Assembly (NCBI RefSeq): GCF_900110955.1
Contig: NZ_FOFR01000022.1
Span: forward strand, 1 to 64,000
Length of the DNA: 64,000 nucleotides
Direction of reading: 5' to 3'
Origin: Lentzea xinjiangensis
Lineage (GTDB): Bacteria; Actinomycetota; Actinomycetes; Mycobacteriales; Pseudonocardiaceae
Part shown: positions 1-9,629 of the stretch, one piece after another
How positions within the stretch are numbered: the first letter of the stretch is position 1
Layout: each line of letters opens with the position of its first letter
Notes under the pieces: generated by a model
Database searches by the model: none
What the model saw: the letters and a program-made list of their open reading frames with translations, nothing else
What the model was told of the DNA's origin: nothing
Made by a program: the position numbers and the translations under genes

Positions 1-11
1 TCCGGCTCTGG

Positions 12-255
12 CGCGGTAAGCCGGGCGGGCCGTCTGATGCGGACCGCCCGAACGCACCAGCTCCCGCGTCTGACGCGGTAAGCCGGGCGGGTCGTTTGAT
101 GCGGACTGCCTGGAACGCGCCAGCTCTCGGCTCCACCGCGACAAGCCGGGCGGGTCGTCTGACCCGGACTGCTCAGAACGCACCAGCTCCCAGCTCACCA
201 CGACAAGCCGGGCGAACCGTCCGACCGGACGGCCCAAAACCACACCAGCCCCGCA
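12..255. repeat. Four degenerate ~63-bp tandem repeats
   Basis: Four consecutive copies start near 12, 75, 138 and 200. Each opens with a core like AAGCCGGGCGG, followed by a CGT-CTGA-CGGAC block and a CACCAGCTC block. Copies 1 and 2 are closest; copy 4 is most diverged. The array lies downstream of the katG terminator and no convincing gene covers it. An upstream continuation beyond the window edge is possible. Confidence 0.75.
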
Positions 256-303
256 GCCGAACGACACCGCCCCCGCCGCAGAACGAACCCACCCCCAAAG
301 CCA

Positions 304-338
304 GGTACCCCAGGCCGAAAGCAGTGGCCTGGGGTACC
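304..338 (-). terminator. Hairpin terminator of furA-katG
   Basis: Perfect inverted repeat with 13-bp arms (GGTACCCCAGGCC and its complement) and a 9-nt loop, beginning 17 bases beyond the katG stop codon. There is no long T-tract, as is usual for actinobacterial terminators. Confidence 0.75.
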
Positions 339-354
339 GGACAGGGGAACGGGA

Positions 355-2586
<2,232 letters not shown>

Positions 2587-2604
2587 AAGAATCCTTCCGG
2601 ATGT

Positions 2605-3075
2605 TCAAGAACTTCTCGCGGCGGTCGTGCACTCGGGGCACGTGCCCCAGTAGATGACCTCGGCCTCGTCGATGACGAACCCGTGGTCATCGGATGCGTC
2701 CAGGCAGGGCGCATGGCCGACGGCGCAGTCGACGTCGGCGATGGCGCCGCACGAACGGCACACGACGTGGTGGTGGTTGTCCCCGACGCGCGCCTCGTAG
2801 CGCGCGACCGAGCCCTGCGGCTCGATGCGGCGCAGCAGGCCGGCTCCGGTCAACGCGCGAAGCACGTCGTAGACGGCCTGGTGGGAGACGGCGCCGAGGT
2901 TCTGCCGCACGACACCGATGATCGAGTCGGTGTCGGCGTGCGGGTGGAGGTGCACCGCGGACAGCACGGCGATCCGCGGAGCCGTCACCCTGAGTGAGGC
3001 GCCGCGCAACATGCGCTCGAAGTCGGAAGCGGTGGGCACGACACCCAGCCTGCCGTCTTTTCTGGAGTCAGTCAA
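2605..3075 (-). CDS. furA: Fur-family repressor FurA (peroxide-responsive)
   Basis: A 156-residue Fur-family DNA-binding repressor, closely resembling mycobacterial FurA in motifs: N-terminal winged helix (LRVTAPRIAVL, then QAVYDVLRALTGAGLLRRI), a histidine-rich metal-binding HHHVVCRSCG segment, and a C-terminal CPEC cysteine pair. In mycobacteria FurA autoregulates and represses katG, losing DNA binding on oxidation; the adjacent katG makes that role likely here. The longest reading uses a TTG start at 3075; a shorter start at the ATG near 3011 (MLRGASLRV) would remove about 21 residues that contain no known motif. Confidence 0.95.
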   Translation of the reverse strand: MTDSRKDGRLGVVPTASDFERMLRGASLRVTAPRIAVLSAVHLHPHADTDSIIGVVRQNLGAVSHQAVYDVLRALTGAGLLRRIEPQGSVARYEARVGDNHHHVVCRSCGAIADVDCAVGHAPCLDASDDHGFVIDEAEVIYWGTCPECTTAARSS

Positions 3076-3106
3076 GTTAATGAATGATGCAATTCACCTG
3101 AACCGG
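3071..3106 (-). promoter_or_regulatory. AT-rich furA promoter/operator region
   Basis: The short gap between the downstream end of the MocR-type gene and furA is markedly AT-rich (GTTAATGAATGATGCAATT) in a 70% GC region. Mycobacterial FurA binds an AT-rich site just upstream of its own gene, so this is the expected operator position. The exact box was not defined. Confidence 0.4.
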
Positions 3107-4501
3107 TCATCGCCGCACGGCGGACAGCGCGTCGGCCAGCCGCCGCACGCCCTCGGCGAGCACGTGCTCGGGTGCCCCGCCGTAGGTCAAACGGAGAAAA
3201 CCGCCCGGCGGTTCAGCGGCGAACCAGGGTCGTCCGGGGAACACCACGACGTCGCGCGCCGCGGCGGCCGTCGTGAGGTCGAGCTCGTCGACGTCGCCGG
3301 GCAGCCCCGCCCACAGGTGCAGGCCGCCCGACGACCTCGCGACCTCGAACTCGGGCAGGTGCTCGCCGATCGCGCGTGCCAGAGCGTCGCGCCGGGACCT
3401 CAAGGACCGCTGGAGCGCGCGCAGGTGCCGGCGCCAGGCCGGGGACGTCACGAAGTCGATCGCCGCCTCCTGCAGCGGTCCGGCGACGTACAGGTCCTGC
3501 CTCGACCGGGTGTTCTTCAGCCGGGTGCCCGCGGGCCCGCGGGCACCGATCGCGGCGACGCGCAGCCCCGGCGCGGCGACCTTCGTGAGCGAGCGGACGT
3601 AGACGACGTGGCCGTCGGTGTCCTGCGCGGCCAGCGCGGGCGGCGCCGTGCCGTCGACGGTGAGGCCGCGCGCCCAGTCGTCCTCGACCAGGAACGCGCC
3701 GGCGGTGCGGACGATCCGCATGACCTCGCCGCGCCGCTCGTCGGACAGCACGCCGCCGTGCGGGTTCGCGTGCAACGGCTGGCAGTAGAAGAGCTTCGCG
3801 CCGGTGCGCTCGAACGCGGCGTGGAGCAGGTCCGGCCGCACCCCGTCCTGGTCCGCCGGCACCGGCACGACCTTGAGCCCGGCGTCGCGAGCGGCCGCTG
3901 TCGCGCCGAGGTAGGTGGGCGACTCGACCAGGACGGCGTCGCCGCGGTCACCCAGGCCGCGGAACACGGTCGCGAGCGCCTCCTGGGCACCCGCGCACAC
4001 CGTCATGTCGCCGCTCCTGAGCTCGCCGCCCGCCTCCTTCGCGAACCACGCGCGCAGCTCCTCCTTGCCCTCCACCGGAACGCGGCCCCACGAGGCGGGC
4101 CGGCGCGCCGCCCGGCTCAGCGCGGCGCCGAGCGCGTCCACCGGTTGCAGGTCCGGGTCGAGGTACCCGCTCGACAGCGGGATGGTCTCCGGTTTCGGCA
4201 CCGCGACCAGGTTGGCCACCAGGTCCTCGCCGGGCCTGCCCTCGCCGAGCGCGACGGCCTGCCACGACAGGTCGTGGCCGCTGCTCGTCGTCCGCGGGGC
4301 GACGAAGCTGCCCCGGCCCGGCCGCACCTCGACGAGCCCCTCGGCCGCCACGCGCCCGATCGCCTGCTGCACGGTCGCGGGAGAGGCCCGGTGCCGGGCC
4401 ATCAGCTCGCGCACCGACGGCATCCGGTCGCCCGCGCGTCCCGCCCGCGCCGCGGTTCGGAGGTCCTCGATAACGCGATTGGCTGCGTTATCCTCGTTCA
4501 T
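3107..4501 (-). CDS. MocR/GntR-family regulator with aminotransferase fold
   Basis: PLP-dependent transcription factor of the MocR type. An N-terminal GntR winged helix (RMPSVRELMARHRASPATVQQAIG) is joined to a fold-type I aminotransferase domain of about 380 residues, with the PLP lysine in the RSLTKVAAPG motif and an NPHGG motif typical of this fold. I chose the ATG at 4501; a TTG at 4510 would add three residues. The gene is divergent from the EamA transporter and the two start codons overlap in a single CATG. MocR regulators usually control the divergent neighbour, here an exporter, through repeats in the shared control region. Confidence 0.92.
   Translation of the reverse strand: MNEDNAANRVIEDLRTAARAGRAGDRMPSVRELMARHRASPATVQQAIGRVAAEGLVEVRPGRGSFVAPRTTSSGHDLSWQAVALGEGRPGEDLVANLVAVPKPETIPLSSGYLDPDLQPVDALGAALSRAARRPASWGRVPVEGKEELRAWFAKEAGGELRSGDMTVCAGAQEALATVFRGLGDRGDAVLVESPTYLGATAAARDAGLKVVPVPADQDGVRPDLLHAAFERTGAKLFYCQPLHANPHGGVLSDERRGEVMRIVRTAGAFLVEDDWARGLTVDGTAPPALAAQDTDGHVVYVRSLTKVAAPGLRVAAIGARGPAGTRLKNTRSRQDLYVAGPLQEAAIDFVTSPAWRRHLRALQRSLRSRRDALARAIGEHLPEFEVARSSGGLHLWAGLPGDVDELDLTTAAAARDVVVFPGRPWFAAEPPGGFLRLTYGGAPEHVLAEGVRRLADALSAVRR
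4469..4492. promoter_or_regulatory. Candidate MocR operator (inverted repeat)
   Basis: Perfect inverted repeat GATAACGC-N8-GCGTTATC, placed inside the first codons of the MocR gene and 8 to 31 bases before the EamA start. Its right arm overlaps a possible -10 element (TATCCT, 4489-4494) for a leaderless EamA transcript. A second short palindrome, GTAACGTTAC, lies at 4513-4522 inside the EamA coding start. Confidence 0.55.
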
Positions 4502-5417
4502 GAGAGCCAAGAGTAACGTTACCGTGCCAGCGGGGGTAACACTCGGCGCGCTGGGCGTGCTGGGCTTCAGCTTCTCCCTGCCCGCGACCCGCTTGGCGGT
4601 GGCAGGGCTCGACCCGTGGTTCGTCGCGTTCGGACGTGCGCTCGTCGCCGGTGTCCTCGCGATCGGCTACCTGGCGTTATCGCGCGCGCCGCGCCCGTCG
4701 GTGGCGCAGGTGGGCCGGCTGGTCGTCGTCGCCGCGGGCATCGTGGTGGGCTTCCCGCTCTTCACGTCCCTGGCCCTCACCACCCAGACCTCGGCCCACG
4801 GCGCGGTGGTGATCGCGGTGCTGCCCATGTCCACCGCGATCTGGGCGGTCCTGCGCGCCTCCGAACGACCGCCCGTCGCGTTCTGGCTCTCCAGCGGCGC
4901 GGGCCTGCTCGCGGTGCTGGCGTTCGTGGCGACCGGCGGGGGCCTGTCCGGCTCGTTCGGCGTCGCCGACCTCTACCTCGTCATCGCGGTCGTGCTGTGC
5001 GGCTTGGGATACGCCGAGGGCGGCGCGCTCTCCCGCGAGCTGGGCGGCGCCAGGACCGTCTGCTGGGCGCTGGTCGTCTCGTTGCCGGTGACCATCCCGG
5101 TTTCCGTGGTCACAGCGGACTTCTCGCGCGCCACGACGGTCGTGTGGCTCAGTTTCGGCTACGTGGCGCTGATCTCGATGTTCCTTGGCTTCTTCGCCTG
5201 GTACGCGGGCCTGGCGGCGGGCGGCGTGGCCAAGATCGGCCAGCTCCAGCTCGCCCAACCGGTCCTGACCCTCCTGTGGTCGGCCCTGGTCCTGGGCGAA
5301 GACGTCGGCTGGCCCGCGCTGGCGACCGCCGCGGTCGTCGTCGTGTGCGTGGTGCTGACCCAGCGCAGCCGGGTCGCGTCGACGAGCGCCGCCACCGCCG
5401 AACCGGTGCGCACCTGA
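4500..5417 (+). CDS. EamA-family (DMT) exporter
   Basis: A 305-residue membrane protein of the drug/metabolite transporter superfamily, built of two EamA repeats and roughly ten hydrophobic helices. It starts GVTLGALGVLGFSFSLPATR, and the second repeat carries GGVAKIGQLQLAQPVLTLLW near the end, both typical of EamA proteins. The substrate is unknown; pairing with a MocR regulator suggests an amino-acid or amine-like compound (inference). The ATG at 4500 overlaps the ATG of the divergent regulator; a GTG at 4524 is the only nearby alternative. No Shine-Dalgarno is visible for the ATG, so the mRNA may be leaderless. Confidence 0.9.
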   Translation: MRAKSNVTVPAGVTLGALGVLGFSFSLPATRLAVAGLDPWFVAFGRALVAGVLAIGYLALSRAPRPSVAQVGRLVVVAAGIVVGFPLFTSLALTTQTSAHGAVVIAVLPMSTAIWAVLRASERPPVAFWLSSGAGLLAVLAFVATGGGLSGSFGVADLYLVIAVVLCGLGYAEGGALSRELGGARTVCWALVVSLPVTIPVSVVTADFSRATTVVWLSFGYVALISMFLGFFAWYAGLAAGGVAKIGQLQLAQPVLTLLWSALVLGEDVGWPALATAAVVVVCVVLTQRSRVASTSAATAEPVRT

Positions 5418-5510
5418 GGAGACCGTCGGCGGTGTGACCGATTTATACTCGGTTCCCTGGGTTCTGGGGCGTCTTCGGGTTCGGGGAGCCTTCGGCTTTG
5501 GGGGTCGGCA

Positions 5511-5855
5511 GTGGCGACATCGAACGGGCTCTTCAAGATCGTGGACGCGCTCGCGGAGGTGCGGCGCTCGTCCGGCCAGCAGTACGACACCTTTCGCGTG
5601 CGGGGCAAGGTGTTCGGGTACTACTGGCCGCGCACGCAGACCGTCGGGCTGAAGCAGACGCTGTCCGAGCAGCAGGCGCTCGTGGCCGAACGGCCCGACG
5701 TGTTCGAGGAGCAGTTCACGTCCGGCGGCTTCGGCTGGGTCGTCGTGCACCTGGAGGGTGTCGACGCCGACGAGCTGCGGGAGCTCGTCTTCGAGGCGTG
5801 GCGGCTGTCCGCGCCGGACGACCTCGTCGCGCTGGTGCCGGACCTGGCGCGATGA
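5511..5855 (+). CDS. MmcQ/YjbR-family protein
   Basis: Small 114-residue protein of the MmcQ/YjbR (CyaY-like fold) family, often annotated as a DNA-binding protein although the function is not established. It shows the usual pattern: an N-terminal helix ending in a YDTFRVRGKVFGYY strand pair, then VGLKQTLSEQQALVAERPD, and a C-terminal helix with an ELRELVFEAWRLSAP motif. It starts with GTG. Its stop overlaps the start of the next gene (ATGA), so the two are probably cotranslated. Confidence 0.8.
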   Translation: MATSNGLFKIVDALAEVRRSSGQQYDTFRVRGKVFGYYWPRTQTVGLKQTLSEQQALVAERPDVFEEQFTSGGFGWVVVHLEGVDADELRELVFEAWRLSAPDDLVALVPDLAR

Positions 5856-6235
5856 CCAGGGTCAAGTTCGAGCTGCCCGCCGACGACCTCGCGCGCGCGA
5901 CGAGGTTCTACCGCGACGTCTTCGGCTGGTCGGCGCTGGAGCTGCCGTTCGGCTACGTCCTGGTGGACGCCGACGGCGACGAGGTCGACGTGGCCGACGC
6001 GGACGGCGGGATCTCGCCGCGGACCGAGTTCGTGCGGGGGCCGGTGCTGATCATCGACGTGCCGAGCGTCGACGGGGCGGCGCGCAGGGTCGTGGAGGCG
6101 GGCGGCAAGCTGCTCAACGCCAAGGAGCGGGTGGGCGACCACGGGTTCTCGCAGTACGTCGAGGACACCGAGGGCTCGGTGCTCTGCCTGTGGGAGTCGG
6201 TGCGGGACCCCCGGGAACCGCTCGGCGAGGCCTGA
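5852..6235 (+). CDS. VOC-superfamily (glyoxalase-fold) protein
   Basis: A 127-residue protein with one vicinal-oxygen-chelate module pair: FELPADDLARATRFYRDVFGW at the N-terminus and a GFSQYVEDTEGSVLCLWE strand at the C-terminus, the most conserved parts of the fold. Proteins of this subgroup occur as resistance proteins, lyases or orphan enzymes; no substrate can be assigned. The ATG overlaps the stop of the YjbR gene by the ATGA arrangement. Confidence 0.85.
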   Translation: MTRVKFELPADDLARATRFYRDVFGWSALELPFGYVLVDADGDEVDVADADGGISPRTEFVRGPVLIIDVPSVDGAARRVVEAGGKLLNAKERVGDHGFSQYVEDTEGSVLCLWESVRDPREPLGEA

Positions 6236-6242
6236 GCCGCGT

Positions 6243-6258
6243 CGCCCGGATGCGGGCG
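6243..6258. terminator. Short hairpin between convergent genes
   Basis: CGCCCG-GATG-CGGGCG hairpin in the 25-base gap between the VOC gene and the converging beta-lactamase-like gene. It could serve both directions, but the stem is short and has no T-tract. Confidence 0.4.
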
Positions 6259-6260
6259 GG

Positions 6261-7118
6261 TCAGCGGAAGAGGAGGCGGGTGATCTCGGTGCTCGTGGCG
6301 CGGCCCTCGTCGTAGCCGCCCTGGCCCTTGAGGTCGTTCATGATCGCGAGCGTGTACCGCTCGGCCGGCCCGACGAAGCCGACCGAGTTCACCACCCAGC
6401 CGCTGTCCTCCTCCGCCCAGCCGTTCTTCGCCCCGGAGTCCGGTCCCCAGACGCCCCACTGCTGCTCGGGGCCGACCTCGCGCATCTGCCCCACGAGGTA
6501 GGCGCGGTCCTCGGCGGGCACGGTGTCGAGGACGTGGTTGATCAGCCGGTCGAGGTCGTTCGTCGTGCACTTCTCGAAGCCCCAGTAGGGGAATGTGGCC
6601 GAATAGCCCTTCTGTGCGACTAGTTCGGTCATGCCGTAGTTGGCGAACGATGCGTTGAACGTCGTCCCGCCGTACCGCCTCCACAACGTGTCCGTCGCGT
6701 CGGCGTCGGAACTGTGCAGCATCGCGGTCATCAGCCGGCGGTCTTCGTTGCTCAGCCTGATCTTGCCCGCGCGGTGGCGCTCCAGCAGGTTCACGGCGAT
6801 CGCGAGTTTGATCGTCGACGCCGTCCACGTCAGGTCGCCCGCGTTGCCGTTGCGCCACATCGCCCCGGACTCGCGGTCGCGCAGGACGATGCCGACGCTG
6901 CCCGGCCTGGTCTCGGCGTACTCCTGGACGGCCTTGATCCGCCTCTGCAGCTCGCACTCGAACCCGCTGTCGGGCATCGGGCACAGGTCGGGGGCCGAGA
7001 CGAGGGGGGCGGCCGCCGGGGTGTGCCGCGGAGGTGCGACGGCGGGTGGCTCCGTGGTCGCGGCCTGCCCGCACGCGCTGAGGGCGAGCGCGCACGCGAC
7101 AAGGATCGGACGGAGCAT
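6261..7118 (-). CDS. Serine beta-lactamase-like lipoprotein
   Basis: A 285-residue exported serine hydrolase of the class A beta-lactamase/penicillin-binding fold. The N-terminus is a lipoprotein signal (LALSAC lipobox, lipidated Cys16), so it should sit on the outer face of the membrane. The catalytic motif is Ser101-Thr-Ile-Lys104, the second motif is Ser137-Asp-Ala in place of SDN, and AKNGW probably replaces the KTG box. The altered second and third motifs mean beta-lactamase activity is uncertain; it could be a carboxypeptidase-like or inactive relative. I placed the start at the ATG at 7118 because the signal peptide begins there. Confidence 0.88.
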   Translation of the reverse strand: MLRPILVACALALSACGQAATTEPPAVAPPRHTPAAAPLVSAPDLCPMPDSGFECELQRRIKAVQEYAETRPGSVGIVLRDRESGAMWRNGNAGDLTWTASTIKLAIAVNLLERHRAGKIRLSNEDRRLMTAMLHSSDADATDTLWRRYGGTTFNASFANYGMTELVAQKGYSATFPYWGFEKCTTNDLDRLINHVLDTVPAEDRAYLVGQMREVGPEQQWGVWGPDSGAKNGWAEEDSGWVVNSVGFVGPAERYTLAIMNDLKGQGGYDEGRATSTEITRLLFR

Positions 7119-7201
7119 GCGCCGCACGCTAGGGGGCCGGTCGGCGGTAGTCGACCGCCAACCGGACGCGTGGGTCATTCCGCCGGTGAAGTAAAACATG
7201 T

Positions 7202-7255
7202 TTGACATGATGTCAGCTCCGCTTTACGTTGGCGATGTCAGGTTTCTTTGACATC
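7202..7255 (+). promoter_or_regulatory. Promoter with four TGACAT half-sites
   Basis: A good -35 TTGACA (7202-7207) is separated by 17 bases from a -10-like TACGTT (7225-7230). Overlapping the -35 is the palindrome TGACAT-G-ATGTCA (7203-7215), and downstream lies a second pair GATGTCA-N8-TGACATC (7234-7255). The arrangement suggests a dimeric repressor bound over the promoter; the XRE protein encoded in the operon is the obvious candidate for autoregulation (inference). Confidence 0.65.
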
Positions 7256-7266
7256 AGGAGCGGACC

Positions 7267-7689
7267 GTGGCGTTCGAGGAGAAGCGGGCGTGGGCCTTGG
7301 CGGTCATCGCCGTGGCCGGTTATGCCGTGTACCTGGTGCTCGTGCTGAGCCGCGCGGACGGACGGCCGCTGACCGAGACGCCGTACGTCGGTGCGCTGCT
7401 GTGGACCACCGGGCTCGGCATCGTCGCCGGGATCGTGTCGGGGATCTGGTTCGGCGTCGCCTCGCGCAACGAGGGCCTCCAGGTCGACGAACGGGACCGC
7501 GAGATCGGCCGGTTCGGCGACCACGTCGGCCAGTCGTTCGGCGTGATCGGTGGCATCTCCGCGATGGCGCTCGCGATGGCGGAGGCTGCGCACTTCTGGA
7601 TCGCGAACGTGCTCTACCTGGGCTTCGTGTTGTCCGCGGTGCTCGGTTCCGCGGCGAAGATCGCGGCCTACCGGCGGGGTATGCGGTGA
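7267..7689 (+). CDS. Uncharacterised membrane protein (XRE partner)
   Basis: A 140-residue protein with about four hydrophobic helices (roughly residues 9-27, 43-65, 90-108 and 110-130) and a conserved-looking charged loop VDERDREIGRFGDHVGQS between the second and third. The loop resembles that in small membrane proteins encoded next to compact YgzD-like XRE regulators. No function is known. It starts with GTG and overlaps the next gene by GTGA. It may sense a membrane or small-molecule signal for the regulator (inference). Confidence 0.8.
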   Translation: MAFEEKRAWALAVIAVAGYAVYLVLVLSRADGRPLTETPYVGALLWTTGLGIVAGIVSGIWFGVASRNEGLQVDERDREIGRFGDHVGQSFGVIGGISAMALAMAEAAHFWIANVLYLGFVLSAVLGSAAKIAAYRRGMR

Positions 7690-7910
7690 AGCCCACGAAA
7701 GTCACGAACTCCATCCGCGCGCTGCGGTTCGCGCACGGCGAGATGAAGCAGGCCGACCTCGCCTCGGCCATCGGTGTGACGCGGCAGACGCTGATCGCCA
7801 TCGAGCAGGGCAAGTACTCGCCCTCGCTGGAGGTGGCGTTCAAGATCGCCCGCGTGTTCGGGGTGTCGCTCGAAGAGGTGTTCCAGTACCCGCAGGAGGA
7901 AGACGGATGA
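7686..7910 (+). CDS. Compact XRE-family regulator
   Basis: A 74-residue DNA-binding protein made almost entirely of one helix-turn-helix: KQADLASAIGVTRQTLIAIE is the HTH and FGVSLEEVFQY the closing helix. It belongs to the short YgzD/YozG-like group. The GTG start overlaps the stop of the membrane protein and its own stop overlaps the next ATG, so three genes form a tight operon. The TGACAT palindromes at the operon promoter are its likely target. Confidence 0.9.
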   Translation: MKPTKVTNSIRALRFAHGEMKQADLASAIGVTRQTLIAIEQGKYSPSLEVAFKIARVFGVSLEEVFQYPQEEDG

Positions 7911-8851
7911 AGGCTGTCGTGCAACGAAGATACGGATCGGCCGCGCTCGGCGAGCTGCCGGTGCCCGTCCCCGGGCGGGGTGAGGTGCTGCTGGAGGTGC
8001 GGGCCGCGGGCGTCGACATGGGCACGTGGCACCTCCTCACCGGGAAGCCGTACCTGGTGCGGGCCGTCGGGTTCGGGCTCCGCGCGCCGAAGTCGCCGGT
8101 GCTGGGCAGGGATGTGTCCGGGGTCGTGACGGAGACCGGTCCCGGTGTCACGGAGTTCGAGCCCGGCGACGAGGTGTTCGGCACGTGCGGGGGAGCGTTC
8201 GCCGAGTACGCGGTCGCGCCGGTCGCGCAACTGGCGCGCAAGCCCGCCGGGCTCTCCTTCGCGCAGGCGGCGGCGGTGCCGATCTCGGGCGGGACGGCGC
8301 TGCAAGGGCTGCGCGGAGTGCAAGCGGGACAACGGGTCGCGGTGCTCGGTGCCGGCGGCGGTGTCGGGTCGTACGGGGTGCAGATCGCGAGGGCCCTCGG
8401 CGCGCACGTGACCGGTGTGTGCAGCACGGGGAAGGTGGACCTGGTGCGGTCGTTGGGCGCCGACGAGGTCGTCGACTACACGGTCGCGGACTTCACCGGC
8501 ACGTACGACCTCATCCTGGACTGCGGCGGTAACCGGCGGTTGTCCTTGCTGCGCAAGGCGTTGACCCCGCGCGGCACGCTGGTGCTGGTCGGCGCCGAGA
8601 CCGGAGCACCGCTGACAGGCGGGTTCGAGCGGGCGCTGCACGCGGCGGCGTTGAACCTGTTCGTGTCGCAAAAGCTCTTGCCGCTGATGTCGGCGGAACG
8701 CGGCGACGTCTTCGACGAGCTGCGGGTGCTCATCGAGGCGGGCGCGGTGACACCAGCGGTGGAACGGGAGTTCCCGTTGTCCGAAGCGCTGGACGCGGTC
8801 GACCACGTCCACTCGCGACGGTCGCGGGGCAAGGTCGTCGTCACGATCTGA
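7907..8851 (+). CDS. MDR-family NAD(P)-dependent quinone oxidoreductase-like
   Basis: A 314-residue medium-chain dehydrogenase/reductase of the zinc-free quinone reductase type. The N-terminal GroES-like domain carries PVPGRGEVLLEVRAAGVD and LGRDVSGVV; the Rossmann domain carries AVLGAGGGVGSYGVQIARALGAHVTGV, whose glycine-rich loop binds NAD(P)H. Cysteine ligands for structural zinc are absent. It is the last gene of the membrane protein/XRE operon (ATGA overlap) and is probably controlled by that regulator. The substrate is unknown. Confidence 0.9.
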   Translation: MKAVVQRRYGSAALGELPVPVPGRGEVLLEVRAAGVDMGTWHLLTGKPYLVRAVGFGLRAPKSPVLGRDVSGVVTETGPGVTEFEPGDEVFGTCGGAFAEYAVAPVAQLARKPAGLSFAQAAAVPISGGTALQGLRGVQAGQRVAVLGAGGGVGSYGVQIARALGAHVTGVCSTGKVDLVRSLGADEVVDYTVADFTGTYDLILDCGGNRRLSLLRKALTPRGTLVLVGAETGAPLTGGFERALHAAALNLFVSQKLLPLMSAERGDVFDELRVLIEAGAVTPAVEREFPLSEALDAVDHVHSRRSRGKVVVTI

Positions 8852-8865
8852 CCGGAGCCCCCCTC

Positions 8866-8889
8866 GCCGTTGGCGATGCCGCCAACGGC
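8866..8889. terminator. Bidirectional hairpin terminator
   Basis: Perfect inverted repeat with arms GCCGTTGGCG and CGCCAACGGC around a 4-nt loop, centred in the gap between two convergent genes. It probably terminates both the oxidoreductase operon and the GTP cyclohydrolase gene. Confidence 0.75.
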
Positions 8890-8902
8890 CGGTGGGCGGC
8901 GG

Positions 8903-9535
8903 TCAGCGCGCGTGCGGCAACGGGAAGGAGTCGACCTGTGGCAGGTCGTGCCCGAGCCGGTCGCGCTTGGCCGTCAGGTACGCGATGTTGTGGGTGTTCG
9001 GCGGCATCAGCAACGGCACCCGCGAGGCGACGGTGATGCCGTTCTCCTCCAGCGCCGCGATCTTGTCGGGGTTGTTGGACATCAGCCGCACCGACTGCAC
9101 CCGCAGGTGCTGGAGGATCCGCGCGGCGGGCGTGTAGTCGCGGACGTCGACGGGCAGCCCGAGGGACGTGGCCGAGTCCAGTGTGTCCATGCCGGCGTCC
9201 TGCAGCACGTGCGTGCGAACCTTTGCCACCAAACCGATTCCGCGGCCTTCGTGGCCGCGCAGGTAGATGAGGATCCCGTTGCCCTCGCGCACGATGGTGT
9301 TCAGGGCGGCGTCGAGCTGCTCGCCGCACTCGCACCGCATCGCGCCGAAGATGTCGCCGGTCATGCACTCGGAGTGGATGCGCACCAGTACGTTCTCGCG
9401 CAGTTTCGTCTTGCCGTAGACGAGGGCCATGTGCTCGTGACCGTCCGCGCGGAACGCGACTGCGCGGAAGGTGCCGCGGCGGGTCACCAGATCGGACTCC
9501 GCCACGTCCTCGTCGTTGAAGGCCTGCTCGAACAT
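8903..9535 (-). CDS. ribA: GTP cyclohydrolase II variant (RibA-like)
   Basis: Standalone GTP cyclohydrolase II: opens the imidazole ring of GTP. Zinc ligands are Cys57, Cys68 and Cys70, and the catalytic Asp130 and Arg132 (VDVRDY) are conserved, as is RGHEGRGIGL. The position matching E. coli RibA Tyr105 (KIRAY in E. coli) is His109 here (KVRTH). In S. coelicolor a paralogue with Met at that position is reported to stop at the formylated intermediate FAPy, so this enzyme may also fail to release formate (inference). I chose the ATG at 9535 because GAGGGG lies 7 bases before it; an ATG at 9577 adds 14 residues without a ribosome site. Neighbours suggest a dedicated pathway rather than housekeeping riboflavin synthesis. 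Confidence 0.9.
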   Translation of the reverse strand: MFEQAFNDEDVAESDLVTRRGTFRAVAFRADGHEHMALVYGKTKLRENVLVRIHSECMTGDIFGAMRCECGEQLDAALNTIVREGNGILIYLRGHEGRGIGLVAKVRTHVLQDAGMDTLDSATSLGLPVDVRDYTPAARILQHLRVQSVRLMSNNPDKIAALEENGITVASRVPLLMPPNTHNIAYLTAKRDRLGHDLPQVDSFPLPHAR

Positions 9536-9629
9536 CTCGGGTCCCCTCGTCACCAGGCGCCTCCCGAACGTGGTCATCTACGCTCGGGTGGAGATCGCAC
9601 CGTAACCCGACCGCACAGCGGAGGTCATC

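Noticed and set aside
1..255. CRISPR array at the left end
   Set aside because: Repeats are adjacent, about 63 bp long and degenerate, without unique spacers, so the pattern is tandem repetition.
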